57,998 nt of DNA from Defluviitaleaceae bacterium (lineage in GTDB: Bacteria; Bacillota; Clostridia; Lachnospirales; WRAX01), in assembly GCA_009785595.1 (NCBI GenBank), contig WQVZ01000003.1, positions 1 through 57,998 on the forward strand, given 5' to 3'. Below are positions 15,482-24,124 of this stretch, in pieces. Each line of letters starts with the position of its first letter. Position 1 is the stretch's first letter. A program made the translations under genes and the position numbers. The notes below the pieces were generated by a model, which saw only the letters and a program-made list of their open reading frames with translations, searched no databases and had not been told where the DNA came from.

Positions 15482-17149
15482 TTGGCATCAAAAAAGAATA
15501 AACTGAAGGTTTTTTCCTTGGGAGGATTGCAAGAAATTGGAAAAAACATTACAGTTTTTGAATATGGCCAGGATATCATTGTGGTGGATTGCGGTATTGC
15601 TTTTCCCGAGGATGATATGTTGGGCATAGATCTTGTTATACCCGATTTCTCTTATTTGGTAAGTAACAAGAAGCGCGTGAAGGCCGTGATCCTTACCCAC
15701 GGCCACGAGGACCACATTGGCAGTTTGCCGTATTTGCTGCGTGATGTAGAGTGCCCTATTTATGCCACAAGGCTGACGCTGGGCTTATTAGAGGGCAAAT
15801 TAAAGGAACATAGGCTGGATAAAGTGGACACTATATGTGTAGAATCCGGCCAGACGGTTAAAATCGGTAACTTTTCTGTTGAGTTTATTGCAGTGACTCA
15901 TAGCATTGCGGATTCGGTGGCTTTGGCTATAAAAACCCCCGCCGGCATTGCTGTACACACAGGCGATTTTAAAATTGACCATACTCCTGTAAATGGCGAA
16001 CATATAGACCTGCAACGCTTTGCGGAGCTTGGCAAAGCCGGGGTGGATGTGCTGTTATGTGACAGCACAAATGTGGAAATGCCCGGATTTACCATGAGCG
16101 AACGCTCTGTAGGAGAGATTTTTGAGCAGATTTTTGACGGCTGCCAAAAGAATCGCATATTGGTGGCCAGTTTTTCTTCCAATATACACAGGTTGCAGCA
16201 GGTTGTTAATTCTGCGGTAAAGCATAAGCGCAGGGTTGCGGTGGTTGGGCGCAGCATGGTAAATACCGTGCGCATTGCCCAGGAATTAGGCTATCTTACC
16301 GTGCCAAAACGAGTAATGATAGAACCTAATGAGATAAATAATTACCCCGACAATCAGATTACAATATTAACAACGGGTAGCCAGGGTGAACCTATGAGCG
16401 CGCTGTCCCGTATGGCTATGTCGGATCATCGCCAGGTTAGCATAAAACCTGGGGACAAAGTGGTTATTTCTGCATCATCCATACCCGGCAACGAGCGTTC
16501 TGTCAGTAAGGTTATTGACGAATTGTTTAAAAAAGGTGCCGATGTTGTATATGAAGATATGATGCATGTGCATGTAAGCGGCCACGCCAAGCGGGAGGAG
16601 CTTAAAATCATCCACGCATTGGTGCAACCTAAGTATTTTATGCCTGTACACGGAGAGTATCGCCATCTGAAGATGCACAAGGAATTGGCTGTGGAAATGG
16701 GCATGAAAAAAGAAAATGTGTTTTTGATGAATCTTGGCGATGTGCTGGAGATTGACAGCAAGGGCGCGCGGCTTAACGGCAATGTGCCGTCGGGCCAGGT
16801 TTTTGTGGATGGCACCGGCGTTGGCGATGTGGGCAATATTGTTTTGCGGGATCGCCGCCATTTGTCACAGGATGGCCTTATTGTGGTGGTGTTGACATAC
16901 GAAGCCGCCACGGGTGAGCTGCTTTCCGGACCGGATATTGTGTCCCGGGGTTTTGTGTATGTGCGCGAAAGCGAAGAATTGATAAAAGAAGCGCGGGATA
17001 TTGTGAAAAAGGTGTTTTATAGCTGTGTGGAGGAAAGTAATTATGGCCGGATGCATCTGAAAAACACCATAAAGGATGAGCTTAAAGACCTGATGTGGCA
17101 CAAAACCAAGCGCAGCCCGATGATATTGCCAGTGATAAATGAAATTTAG
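15482..17149 (+). CDS. rnj: ribonuclease J
   Basis: A 555-residue metallo-beta-lactamase/beta-CASP nuclease with 5'-to-3' exo- and endonuclease activity in mRNA decay and rRNA maturation. The zinc ligands are clear: LTHGHEDHIGSLPY near residue 75, VTHSIADS, and the later VHVSGHAKREELK of the beta-CASP part. The C-terminal domain ends with the conserved DLMWHKTKRSPMILPVI. Start is TTG at 15482, with AGGAGG eight bases upstream. In Bacillota with two RNase J genes one is often essential; only one is seen here. Confidence 0.95.
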   Translation: MASKKNKLKVFSLGGLQEIGKNITVFEYGQDIIVVDCGIAFPEDDMLGIDLVIPDFSYLVSNKKRVKAVILTHGHEDHIGSLPYLLRDVECPIYATRLTLGLLEGKLKEHRLDKVDTICVESGQTVKIGNFSVEFIAVTHSIADSVALAIKTPAGIAVHTGDFKIDHTPVNGEHIDLQRFAELGKAGVDVLLCDSTNVEMPGFTMSERSVGEIFEQIFDGCQKNRILVASFSSNIHRLQQVVNSAVKHKRRVAVVGRSMVNTVRIAQELGYLTVPKRVMIEPNEINNYPDNQITILTTGSQGEPMSALSRMAMSDHRQVSIKPGDKVVISASSIPGNERSVSKVIDELFKKGADVVYEDMMHVHVSGHAKREELKIIHALVQPKYFMPVHGEYRHLKMHKELAVEMGMKKENVFLMNLGDVLEIDSKGARLNGNVPSGQVFVDGTGVGDVGNIVLRDRRHLSQDGLIVVVLTYEAATGELLSGPDIVSRGFVYVRESEELIKEARDIVKKVFYSCVEESNYGRMHLKNTIKDELKDLMWHKTKRSPMILPVINEI

Positions 17150-17163
17150 GCGGTGTTGAGTCT

Positions 17164-18255
17164 ATGTGGAAAAGAGTACTTAATGTTATAAATTTTCTTT
17201 TTGGCAGTTTGTTTAACATCGCCTTGGCGGTGGCCTTAATTGCGGCCGCATATTTTGTGACCACCCGGGCTTTTGAATATGGCCAGACCATTCTTGTGGC
17301 TAATTATGACGAAGATAGGGAGTTTTTTGAGGTAATTATAGAAATTCCCGAAGAGGCAACACCCCTGGAAATTGCCGGGATTTTGCGGGAGCATGAGCTT
17401 ATCCGCAACGAATGGATTTTTTATTTGCAGTCCATCCTAAACGGCAGCGGTAGCCATTTTCGCGCAGGACGCCATTTGCTTAACAGCGATATGACAGAGT
17501 CTGTTATAATGTATGAACTGCAACGATTGCAGGAAATTCCCAGTGATGAACCGCGAGTAACCATTGTGGAGGGATTGACTAATCGGCAGATTGCTGATGT
17601 GGCCGCTACTTTGGGTTATTTTACCGCCGCGGAATTTTTGTACGAGGCGGAAAATGGCGAATTTGCCTATGTGTTTTTGCGGGACGTGCCGGAGCGAGCA
17701 AACAGGCTGGAGGGTTTTTTGTTCCCAGATACCTATTATTTGCCGCAAAACCCATCACCGCGGGATTTGATTGTGCGTATGCTAAATCGTTTTGACGATG
17801 TTTTTACGCCGCAAAAATGGCTGGATATTGAGGAGCTAAACCAACGGTTGGGGACGGATTTTGGCGTCGAGGAGATTATTATTATCGCGTCTATTATCGA
17901 GCGCGAAGCACCGGTAAGGGAGGAGCGGCCTATTGTGGCTGGGCTGATATACAATAGGTTGGCGGCGGGAATGAATTTAGAAATGATTTCTACCGTGGTA
18001 TATGCCACCAACACCCGACGAGACTTGCTTGCGCCCTCGGATTTTCAGATTAACTCACCGTATAATACTTTTAACAGATTGGGCTTGCCCATTGCGCCTA
18101 TTTCTAACCCCGGCGCGGTTTCTATTGATGCGGCATTAAACCCGGCAAATATAGATTATCTCTTTATGGTGGCGCGGGGTGACGAAGCCCGCAGCAACTA
18201 TTTTACCGCCAACCGTGATGCGTATTTGGCGGCGCGTGAACTTTATGCTGATTGA
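17164..18255 (+). CDS. mltG: endolytic murein transglycosylase MltG
   Basis: A membrane-anchored enzyme that cuts nascent glycan strands and so ends peptidoglycan elongation. Of 363 residues: one N-terminal transmembrane helix (LFNIALAVALIAAAYFV), a LysM-like region with FEVIIEIPEEATPLEIAGIL, then the YceG catalytic domain. The catalytic glutamate is in IIIASIIEREAPV, and the closing block SPYNTFNRLGLPIAPISNPG is typical. The length matches the family. It overlaps trmR by 11 bases, in an operon after rnj. Confidence 0.93.
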   Translation: MWKRVLNVINFLFGSLFNIALAVALIAAAYFVTTRAFEYGQTILVANYDEDREFFEVIIEIPEEATPLEIAGILREHELIRNEWIFYLQSILNGSGSHFRAGRHLLNSDMTESVIMYELQRLQEIPSDEPRVTIVEGLTNRQIADVAATLGYFTAAEFLYEAENGEFAYVFLRDVPERANRLEGFLFPDTYYLPQNPSPRDLIVRMLNRFDDVFTPQKWLDIEELNQRLGTDFGVEEIIIIASIIEREAPVREERPIVAGLIYNRLAAGMNLEMISTVVYATNTRRDLLAPSDFQINSPYNTFNRLGLPIAPISNPGAVSIDAALNPANIDYLFMVARGDEARSNYFTANRDAYLAARELYAD

Positions 18256-18910
18256 TAAACAGCTACAGGGATATCTTGACGGGCTGCTACCGGAAGTGGG
18301 CGGGCTGCTGGGGCAAATACAGCGGCGCGCCTATGACGAGGGGCTGCCCGTTGTTTCTGACCATGCGGTTGCTTTGTTGTCGGTTTTGTTGGTGGCCAAA
18401 AGGCCAACAGCGGTGCTGGAAATAGGCTGCGGTGTTGGTTTTTCGGCGGCGTTGTTTGCTCGGTTTTTGGCACCGGGCGGCAGGGTTACGACCATCGAAC
18501 GATATGACTATATGGCAGGGCGCGCAAAGGAAAATTTTGCCAAACTTGGTATTGTTGATAAAATAAGGCTTGTGGAAGATGATGCCGACAGGGCCTTGCC
18601 AAAGCTGGCGGCGGATGGAGAATGCTTTGATTTTATTTTTATGGACTGCTGCAAAAGCCGATATATAAGTTATTTGCCGTATTGTGTGGAGATGTTGATG
18701 CCTGGCGGCTTGCTGGTGGTGGATGATGTACTGCAAAGCGGCACCGTGGCTTGGGATTTTGATAAAATTGTAAAGCGGAACCGCACTACATATCGCAATA
18801 TGAGAGAATTTTTGGAAACGGCCATGGGGGTGCAAGGATGCTTTGCAAGCATAGTGCCCATTGGTGACGGAATGCTACTATGTGTTAAGGGAGATACTGG
18901 CATTGAATAA
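18245..18910 (+). CDS. trmR: O-methyltransferase, TrmR-like (tRNA 5-hydroxyuridine methyltransferase)
   Basis: A protein of 221 residues. The SAM-binding motif VLEIGCGVGFSAALFARFL and the acidic DFIFMDCCK with GGLLVVDDVL belong to class I O-methyltransferases of the YrrM/TrmR type. TrmR methylates 5-hydroxyuridine at tRNA position 34 to give 5-methoxyuridine. The next gene is a U32-family protein of the kind that makes 5-hydroxyuridine, which strongly supports this role. The start at 18245 lies inside the end of mltG. No confident alternative substrate suggests itself. Confidence 0.8.
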   Translation: MLIDKQLQGYLDGLLPEVGGLLGQIQRRAYDEGLPVVSDHAVALLSVLLVAKRPTAVLEIGCGVGFSAALFARFLAPGGRVTTIERYDYMAGRAKENFAKLGIVDKIRLVEDDADRALPKLAADGECFDFIFMDCCKSRYISYLPYCVEMLMPGGLLVVDDVLQSGTVAWDFDKIVKRNRTTYRNMREFLETAMGVQGCFASIVPIGDGMLLCVKGDTGIE

Positions 18911-20126
18911 AGTGGAATTGCTGGCCCCGGCGGGGGATTTTGAGCGGTTGCGGGTGGCCGTGGCATATGGTGCCGACGCTGTATATATGGGCGGCACGGT
19001 TTTTGGATTGCGGGCGGCAGCTAAGAATTTTGATGGCGGCCAGATGGCGCGGGCTATAGAGTATGCCCAAAATCGGGGCGTGAAGGTCTATGTGACCGCT
19101 AATATTTTTGCCCACAACCGGGATATTGATGAAATGTCAAATTATCTGCGAGAAGTGGCCGATATGGGGGCCGATGCGCTGATTGTAAGTGACCCCGGGG
19201 TTTTTGACATGGCGCGGGAAGTTGTGCCGCAAATGGAGCTGCATATAAGCACCCAGGCCAATAATACTAATTATCGCAGTGCTTTATTTTGGTCTAATTT
19301 GGGAGCTAAGCGTATTATTTTGGCTCGCGAATTGTCTTTGTTGGAAATTGCTGAGATTGCTGAAAAAACCCGTGGGCAAATTGGGTTGGAGGCCTTTGTG
19401 CATGGTTCTATGTGTGTGGCCTATTCCGGTCGCTGCCTGCTTTCGACCTACATGAACAACCGAAACGCCAATAAGGGCGAATGCAGCAATAATTGTCGGT
19501 TTAAATATGCCCTGGTGGAGGAACTGCGCCCCGGCGAATACTTCCCTATTGCCGAAGACACAGGTAGTTATATTCTTAACTCCAAGGATTTGTGTATGAT
19601 AGAACACATACCGGCGCTGATAGAGTCTGGGCTATGTAGCTTGAAAATTGAAGGCCGCATGAAAACACCATATTATGTGGCCACGGTGACGGCGGCATAT
19701 AGGGCGGCTATTGATGATTTTTACGCCGATCCGGAGCGATACGAAGCGAAAAAGGCTGATTATCTAGCCGAAGTGCTAAAGTCTGCTAATCGGGATTTTT
19801 CTACGGGATTTTATATGGGCAAACCAGAAAATGGTCAGGTGTTGGATGGGGCAACCCATCGACGCACATATGATTTTGTGGGCATTGTAAGGGAATATGA
19901 CGAGCAAACCGGCATGGCTACTATTGAACAGCGAAATAAATTTGTGCCGGGGGATGATGTGGAGTTTTTTAGGGCCAATGGCGAGAATTTTTGGCAGAAA
20001 ATAAGCGAGATATATGACACAGATGGTAATGTGGTGGAAGCGGCCCGCCATGCACAGCAGATTTTGCGAATTAGGACAGATAAGGCGGTTGCGCCACTGG
20101 ATATAATGAGGAAGAATGCAGAATGA
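18903..20126 (+). CDS. U32-family peptidase-like protein (tRNA U34 hydroxylation, TrhP type)
   Basis: A protein of 407 residues. The N-terminus VELLAPAGDFERLRVAVAYGADAVYMGG and the block EAFVHGSMCVAYSGRCLLS are hallmarks of the U32 family, with cysteines that bind an iron-sulfur cluster (including the CSNNCRFKY pair). TrhP-type members use prephenate to hydroxylate U34 of tRNA. The gene directly follows trmR, its pathway partner. Bacilli have two such genes in tandem, while only one is seen here. Start is TTG at 18903 with AAGGGAG upstream; it overlaps trmR by 8 bases and acpS by ATGA. Confidence 0.85.
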   Translation: MNKVELLAPAGDFERLRVAVAYGADAVYMGGTVFGLRAAAKNFDGGQMARAIEYAQNRGVKVYVTANIFAHNRDIDEMSNYLREVADMGADALIVSDPGVFDMAREVVPQMELHISTQANNTNYRSALFWSNLGAKRIILARELSLLEIAEIAEKTRGQIGLEAFVHGSMCVAYSGRCLLSTYMNNRNANKGECSNNCRFKYALVEELRPGEYFPIAEDTGSYILNSKDLCMIEHIPALIESGLCSLKIEGRMKTPYYVATVTAAYRAAIDDFYADPERYEAKKADYLAEVLKSANRDFSTGFYMGKPENGQVLDGATHRRTYDFVGIVREYDEQTGMATIEQRNKFVPGDDVEFFRANGENFWQKISEIYDTDGNVVEAARHAQQILRIRTDKAVAPLDIMRKNAE

Positions 20127-20482
20127 TACTAGGTGTTGGTACGGATATTGTGGAAGTATCAAGAATGGCCAAGGCTATTGCCAGCCAGGCTTTTGTTGGC
20201 AAATGCTTTACAAAAAGCGAGATTGAGCGCTGCAATGCTATGAAAAATGCGGCGGCTAGTTTTGCCGGGTGTTTTGCCGCCAAAGAAAGTGTGGTAAAGG
20301 CATTAGGTACCGGGTTTAGGGGATTTTTTCCACGAGATGTAGAGATTTTCCATGATGCTATGGGCAGGCCACATGTGCGCCTGGCACCATCCGTAGATGT
20401 TCCCGAAGGTACTCAAATCAGCATCAGTATTTCTCATGAGCGGGAATATGCCACAGCTGTGGCGGTAATTTGGACAGTCTAA
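20123..20482 (+). CDS. acpS: holo-[acyl-carrier-protein] synthase
   Basis: Transfers 4'-phosphopantetheine from CoA to the acyl carrier protein, activating fatty acid synthesis. The 119 residues match the family. The magnesium-binding IGVGTDIVE-type opening (ILGVGTDIVEVSRM) and the second motif FAAKESVVKALGTGFRG are complete; the end reads ISISHEREYATAVAV. It overlaps the U32 gene by ATGA, so it is cotranslated in the mltG-trmR operon. Confidence 0.96.
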   Translation: MILGVGTDIVEVSRMAKAIASQAFVGKCFTKSEIERCNAMKNAAASFAGCFAAKESVVKALGTGFRGFFPRDVEIFHDAMGRPHVRLAPSVDVPEGTQISISISHEREYATAVAVIWTV

Positions 20483-20498
20483 GTCCGAGGTGAAATAT

Positions 20499-22031
20499 AT
20501 GAATAATCAGAAAATTCAGCCAGGACGTCCTGTGAGGCGTCCTGCCGCCGCAAGAAAACCGGATATTCGCCCAAGGCGTTTTCCGGCAAGAAGGCCTAAG
20601 ACAGGGGCTTTTTTTGGCTTTATTTTTGTGATGATAGCTATTTACATTGGTGGATACATATATAATAGCATGATGCGTCCGGAAATTTCTCAAACACGGG
20701 TGGAAATGGGCTCTATTGCCCTGCCAACCAGGTTTAACGGCATTATTTTGCGAGATGAAGTGGTTTATCATGCCGATGCTGCCGGGGCCTTGGTGTTTCA
20801 TGCGGAAGATCACGAGAGGGTACGGCGGGGCAGGGTGGTGGCTACCATTCAAGATGCGGCGGCCGTAGAAGCCCATCGCAGAAGCCTGGCCAGGGTGGAT
20901 CAAGAAGCTGTTGACGCCCAGCGTCAGCGCACGGGTATTGCTATAAATGAAGAAGAAATCGCTCAGCGCAACCGTGGTATTGCCACGCATGTCAGCGCCG
21001 CCGCCTTTGGCTTGTCCGCTGGGGATGTGGGCGGTGCCTTTGGTCTTAGCTATAGGGTGCGCGACGGGCTTGTGTCGCGTAATGAGCTGTATTTTAGTGA
21101 CGAGGCCGCCATGCGGGAGTTTAATACGGTGCGGGCGGCGACCCTTGCGGATATGTCCGGCGCTATTCAACAGGTAACGGTGGCTAATCCGGGCATATTG
21201 GCTGCGGCTGTAGATGGTCTGGAAGATGTAGCGACGCCGACAAATATGACAAATATTTCCAGAGAAATAATAGAAAATAATGCTCCGGTGTCGACCTTTT
21301 CGGACATTGAAGTCGCTCCGGGCGACGGACTGTTTCGCATTATCCGCTCTAATGACTGGTATATTGCGGCATACTTGCCCCGGCGTTATGGGGAAAATTT
21401 GGCACCAAATGCCACTGTGACGATATATGCGGAAAGCGGGGGTCAAATGGTGCCTTTGGCATCGCAAATTTATCACCTTGCGGACGCAGGCAACGATATT
21501 TATGTGGTTTTTAGGACCAACCGGGACATGATGCGGTTTATTGATAGGCGGCATGTTAGTTTTCAGTTGACGGCTAATCCACAAGAGGGCTTCAAAATAC
21601 CGCAAAACGCCATTGTAGAGGGTAGTTTTTTTCCCGTGCCGGCGGATTTTGTTTTTATAGAACGAGAAGTGCGGGTAGTTAATTTGGTGGTTGGCGAAAG
21701 CATCAGAACTGTGCCTGTTTCAGGTAGCCGCAGTCTGGATGGATCCACTTTTGACATCATGGCGGAAGGCAGCGAATTGCGCGTTGGGGATGAACTGGCT
21801 TTTGACGGAGAAGAACCTTTTCGTCTGGCGGCTATTGACACGGCAATTGGTGTATATGTGACAAATATGGGGGTTACGCAGTTTAGGCGGATTAGCTTGG
21901 AGGATAATTTTGGTGAGAATGCGGAATATGTTATATTGAATCCTGATCCTAGGATAAACCCCAACATCCGCATATTTGACAGGATTGTGGCGGATGCTCG
22001 AGGCATTGGAAATAGGCACTTGCTCAATTAG
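20499..22031 (+). CDS. HlyD/membrane-fusion-type protein of the sepF region
   Basis: Of about 510 residues. An Arg/Pro-rich basic N-terminus (residues 1-40, with PVRRPAAARKP) precedes one transmembrane helix (FFGFIFVMIAIYIGGYIY) and a large extracellular part. The segment GIILRDEVVYHADAAGALVF and VRRGRVVATIQDA is like the biotinyl-lipoyl hairpin of HlyD adaptors. Proteins of this layout sit beside sepF in many clostridia and their role is unproven; no transporter gene is adjacent. Start at 20499 follows CCGAGGTG. It may link division or wall synthesis to an export function. Confidence 0.65.
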   Translation: MNNQKIQPGRPVRRPAAARKPDIRPRRFPARRPKTGAFFGFIFVMIAIYIGGYIYNSMMRPEISQTRVEMGSIALPTRFNGIILRDEVVYHADAAGALVFHAEDHERVRRGRVVATIQDAAAVEAHRRSLARVDQEAVDAQRQRTGIAINEEEIAQRNRGIATHVSAAAFGLSAGDVGGAFGLSYRVRDGLVSRNELYFSDEAAMREFNTVRAATLADMSGAIQQVTVANPGILAAAVDGLEDVATPTNMTNISREIIENNAPVSTFSDIEVAPGDGLFRIIRSNDWYIAAYLPRRYGENLAPNATVTIYAESGGQMVPLASQIYHLADAGNDIYVVFRTNRDMMRFIDRRHVSFQLTANPQEGFKIPQNAIVEGSFFPVPADFVFIEREVRVVNLVVGESIRTVPVSGSRSLDGSTFDIMAEGSELRVGDELAFDGEEPFRLAAIDTAIGVYVTNMGVTQFRRISLEDNFGENAEYVILNPDPRINPNIRIFDRIVADARGIGNRHLLN

Positions 22032-22040
22032 TCTAAAAAA

Positions 22041-22067
22041 TCACAAAAACCGCCGCATTTTTTGTGA
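22041..22067. terminator. Hairpin after the HlyD-like gene
   Basis: TCACAAAAA and TTTTTGTGA enclose a GC-rich loop nine bases after the stop codon region. AT-rich but symmetrical; it likely ends the upstream operon. Confidence 0.5.
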
Positions 22068-22129
22068 AAATTGTTGAAGGAAAATTTTGGCGTACTTGCA
22101 AAGCTTTCCCAAAAGAGACAAAATTTTTC

Positions 22130-22158
22130 TTGACAAGTACGGTGCGGGTATGGATAAT
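22130..22158 (+). promoter_or_regulatory. SigA-type promoter of sepF
   Basis: Perfect TTGACA at 22130, 17-base spacer, GATAAT at 22153. The 42 bases to the sepF start hold a good GAGGAGG site. Confidence 0.75.
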
Positions 22159-22199
22159 AATAGTAACATAGGATAATACTTACTATTGAGGAGGACATT

Positions 22200-22757
22200 A
22201 TGGGTATACTAACGCGCGTCAAAAACTTTGTTTTTCAGCAGGGTTATGACGATGATTATTACTACGAAGAGGTTGAAGAACAGCAGGGTGACGAGGCTTT
22301 TGACCGCAAGGACGATATTCCTTACATAGACAGCCGCCGCAGTTACGAGCGCAGTGCTGATGCGAAAAAAAGCGACACCATTGAGCTGCCAAGTCGTGCT
22401 ACGGCCAAAGCCAGCGGTAAAGATGCTGTTTATGCATTGCCCGGTGCTGCCAATATGCAGATTGTAATATCCACCCCGGCTGATATTGACGCAGCTTCTG
22501 CGGTGTGCGACCTGTTAAAGCAGCATAAAACCGTTATTGTTAACATGGAAAATGTAGAAATGAAGGACGCCCAGCGCATTATGGACTTTTTGTCCGGTGT
22601 GACGTATGCCATTAATGGCGATATACAGTCCATTTCTAACCGTATTTATATTGTAGCACCCGAAACCGTTGAGGTTTCTGAGCATTTTAAAGAGCATTTA
22701 AAGGCGCAGGGCCTGTTTTCTGGCTTTGGTCTTAAAGCTTCTTACGGCGGGCGATAA
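22200..22757 (+). CDS. sepF: cell division protein SepF
   Basis: Binds FtsZ filaments and links them to the membrane at the septum. Of 185 residues: an N-terminal amphipathic membrane-targeting helix (MGILTRVKNFVF), an acidic, tyrosine-rich linker (DDDYYYEEVEEQQ) and the folded C-terminal domain from about residue 95 (MQIVISTPADIDAASAVCDLL, VIVNMENVEMKDAQRIMDFLSG). Its own promoter precedes it. yggT and ylmH follow, the usual ylm cluster order. Confidence 0.95.
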   Translation: MGILTRVKNFVFQQGYDDDYYYEEVEEQQGDEAFDRKDDIPYIDSRRSYERSADAKKSDTIELPSRATAKASGKDAVYALPGAANMQIVISTPADIDAASAVCDLLKQHKTVIVNMENVEMKDAQRIMDFLSGVTYAINGDIQSISNRIYIVAPETVEVSEHFKEHLKAQGLFSGFGLKASYGGR

Positions 22758-22765
22758 AGCCCAAA

Positions 22766-22785
22766 GCCCGATATCGGGGGTTTTT
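22766..22785 (+). terminator. Terminator-like hairpin between sepF and yggT
   Basis: The palindrome CCCGATATCGGG at 22767-22778 is followed by GG and a run of five T. It ends 3 bases before the yggT start codon, so it may limit readthrough or yggT translation. Confidence 0.5.
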
Positions 22786-22787
22786 GT

Positions 22788-23081
22788 ATGAGTTTTGCCA
22801 TAGCCCAGGCCATTATATGGTTTGGTGATACGCTGACGATCATGCTTATTGTTAGGGCAGTGCTGTCGTGGCTGCCCATGAGCCATGAAGACGGTATCTT
22901 TGGTTTTGTTTTTAAACTGATAGGCATGTTTACGGAGCCTTTTGTGCGCCCGTTTCGCTGGATTATTCAGCGTTCGCCATTAGGTGGAGGGGGCATGATG
23001 ATTGACTTTTCGCCGCTGCTAACTTTAATTACCATACGCTTTCTTACGCCGATTTTGGTCAATCTGATACTTTCTATGTAA
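22788..23081 (+). CDS. YggT-family membrane protein
   Basis: A 97-residue protein with two hydrophobic segments, one near each end (IIWFGDTLTIMLIVRAVLSW and a C-terminal LLTLITIRFLTPILVNLIL). The conserved motif GMFTEPFVRPFRWIIQ between them identifies the YggT/YlmG family, which affects division or membrane protein assembly. It stands between sepF and ylmH, its normal place. Its start has no strong Shine-Dalgarno sequence other than a GGGGG within the preceding hairpin. Confidence 0.85.
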   Translation: MSFAIAQAIIWFGDTLTIMLIVRAVLSWLPMSHEDGIFGFVFKLIGMFTEPFVRPFRWIIQRSPLGGGGMMIDFSPLLTLITIRFLTPILVNLILSM

Positions 23082-23082
23082 T

Positions 23083-23880
23083 ATGCCGAAAAATTTGCAC
23101 GAATTGCGTCGATTTTTGGATAAAATCACTAAATCTGGTTCAGACTATTCTTTTGCGAAGGTTGTGGATCAGGTTTATTTGTGCGCTGAAGGGAAAAGCC
23201 CTGTGTTTTCGGAGTTTTTAGACCCTGCGCGGCGGCAATATATCGCAAATGTATTGCTGCCACTAGAAAAATATGGTATAATGATGGCAGAGGGCGGGGG
23301 ATATGAATATGCGGAGCGCAAGATTTTGGGCTTTAGCTTTGATCCTCTGTCTGCTGAGGATTTTCCTATTGCCAAAATTAAGCTGGAATATGACGACAAA
23401 TATGGCGCTCTGGCCCACAGCGATATTTTAGGCGCGGTGCTGGGTCTTGGGCTTGACCGCAGCGTTATCGGTGATATTGTGTTGCTGCCCCAAGGGGCGG
23501 TGGTGCTGGCAGATGGGCATATTGGGGAATTTATTGCTTCCAATTTATTTAAAGTAGGACGGGTTGGTGTGGCCGCCGCGATTTTGTCGCCTGATGCGGA
23601 GTTTTTTGCTCTGGACAATCGTGTGCCGGACAGGTTGATATGTGCTTCCATGCGCCTGGATGGCGTGCTGGCAGCGGCTTTTGGACTGTCGCGGAACGAG
23701 ACCGCAAATATGGTGAAATCGGGTAAAGCGTATTTAAATTGGCATGAAGAAGGCTCTGTCGCAAAATTGGTAAAACCCGGCGATATGTTGACCTTGCGAC
23801 GTTTTGGGCGTGTACAAATTGTGGATGTGGCAGGAAAATCCAAAAAAGATAGATTTTTAATAGATATTGTGCGCTTTTGA
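23083..23880 (+). CDS. YlmH-family S4-domain RNA-binding protein
   Basis: Of 265 residues. Residues about 180-250 form an S4 RNA-binding domain (MRLDGVLAAAFGLSRNETANMV, then KAYLNWHEEGSVAKLVKPGDMLTLR), and the N-terminal 160 residues match the YlmH family (FLDPARRQYI, GFSFDPLSAEDFPI). In Bacillus YlmH (RqcP2-like) acts in ribosome quality control and rescue of stalled 50S subunits. It starts one base after the yggT stop. A MITE-like element begins 5 bases after its stop. Confidence 0.85.
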   Translation: MPKNLHELRRFLDKITKSGSDYSFAKVVDQVYLCAEGKSPVFSEFLDPARRQYIANVLLPLEKYGIMMAEGGGYEYAERKILGFSFDPLSAEDFPIAKIKLEYDDKYGALAHSDILGAVLGLGLDRSVIGDIVLLPQGAVVLADGHIGEFIASNLFKVGRVGVAAAILSPDAEFFALDNRVPDRLICASMRLDGVLAAAFGLSRNETANMVKSGKAYLNWHEEGSVAKLVKPGDMLTLRRFGRVQIVDVAGKSKKDRFLIDIVRF

Positions 23881-23885
23881 TGCTT

Positions 23886-24114
23886 TAAAGCCTGTCTAAA
23901 ATCTATCATCACACATTTTTTCGCTTAGCACTCTTTGCTATCGCTGTTTTTGCGAAAAGCGTGCAAAAACGGCTGTTGCTGCAACATTTTGCTTCGCAAA
24001 ACCTAGCGCTTTTGCGAAGCAAAAGCCGAACGCTCTCCGAGCGCAAAGGTTTGCCCAGAGGGCAAACCGCAAGGCTTAAAAATTGGTTCAGATTAGATTT
24101 TAGACAGGCTCTTA
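23886..24114 (-). mobile_element. MITE-like hairpin-rich element, copy 2 (inverted relative to copy 1)
   Basis: About 229 bp, clearly the same family as the element at 9406-9626 but in opposite orientation. The ends read CCTGTCTAAAATCTA and TAGATTTTAGACAGG. TA lies at both borders (23886-23887 and 24113-24114). The same four hairpins occur in reverse order: CGTGCAAAAACGG, TTTTGCTTCGCAAAA, CTTTTGCGAAGCAAAAG, and GTTTGCCC/GGGCAAAC. It separates ylmH from nadD and abuts the nadD ribosome binding site. No transposase is encoded, so movement would require one in trans. Confidence 0.8.
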
Positions 24115-24124
24115 GGGTGATATT

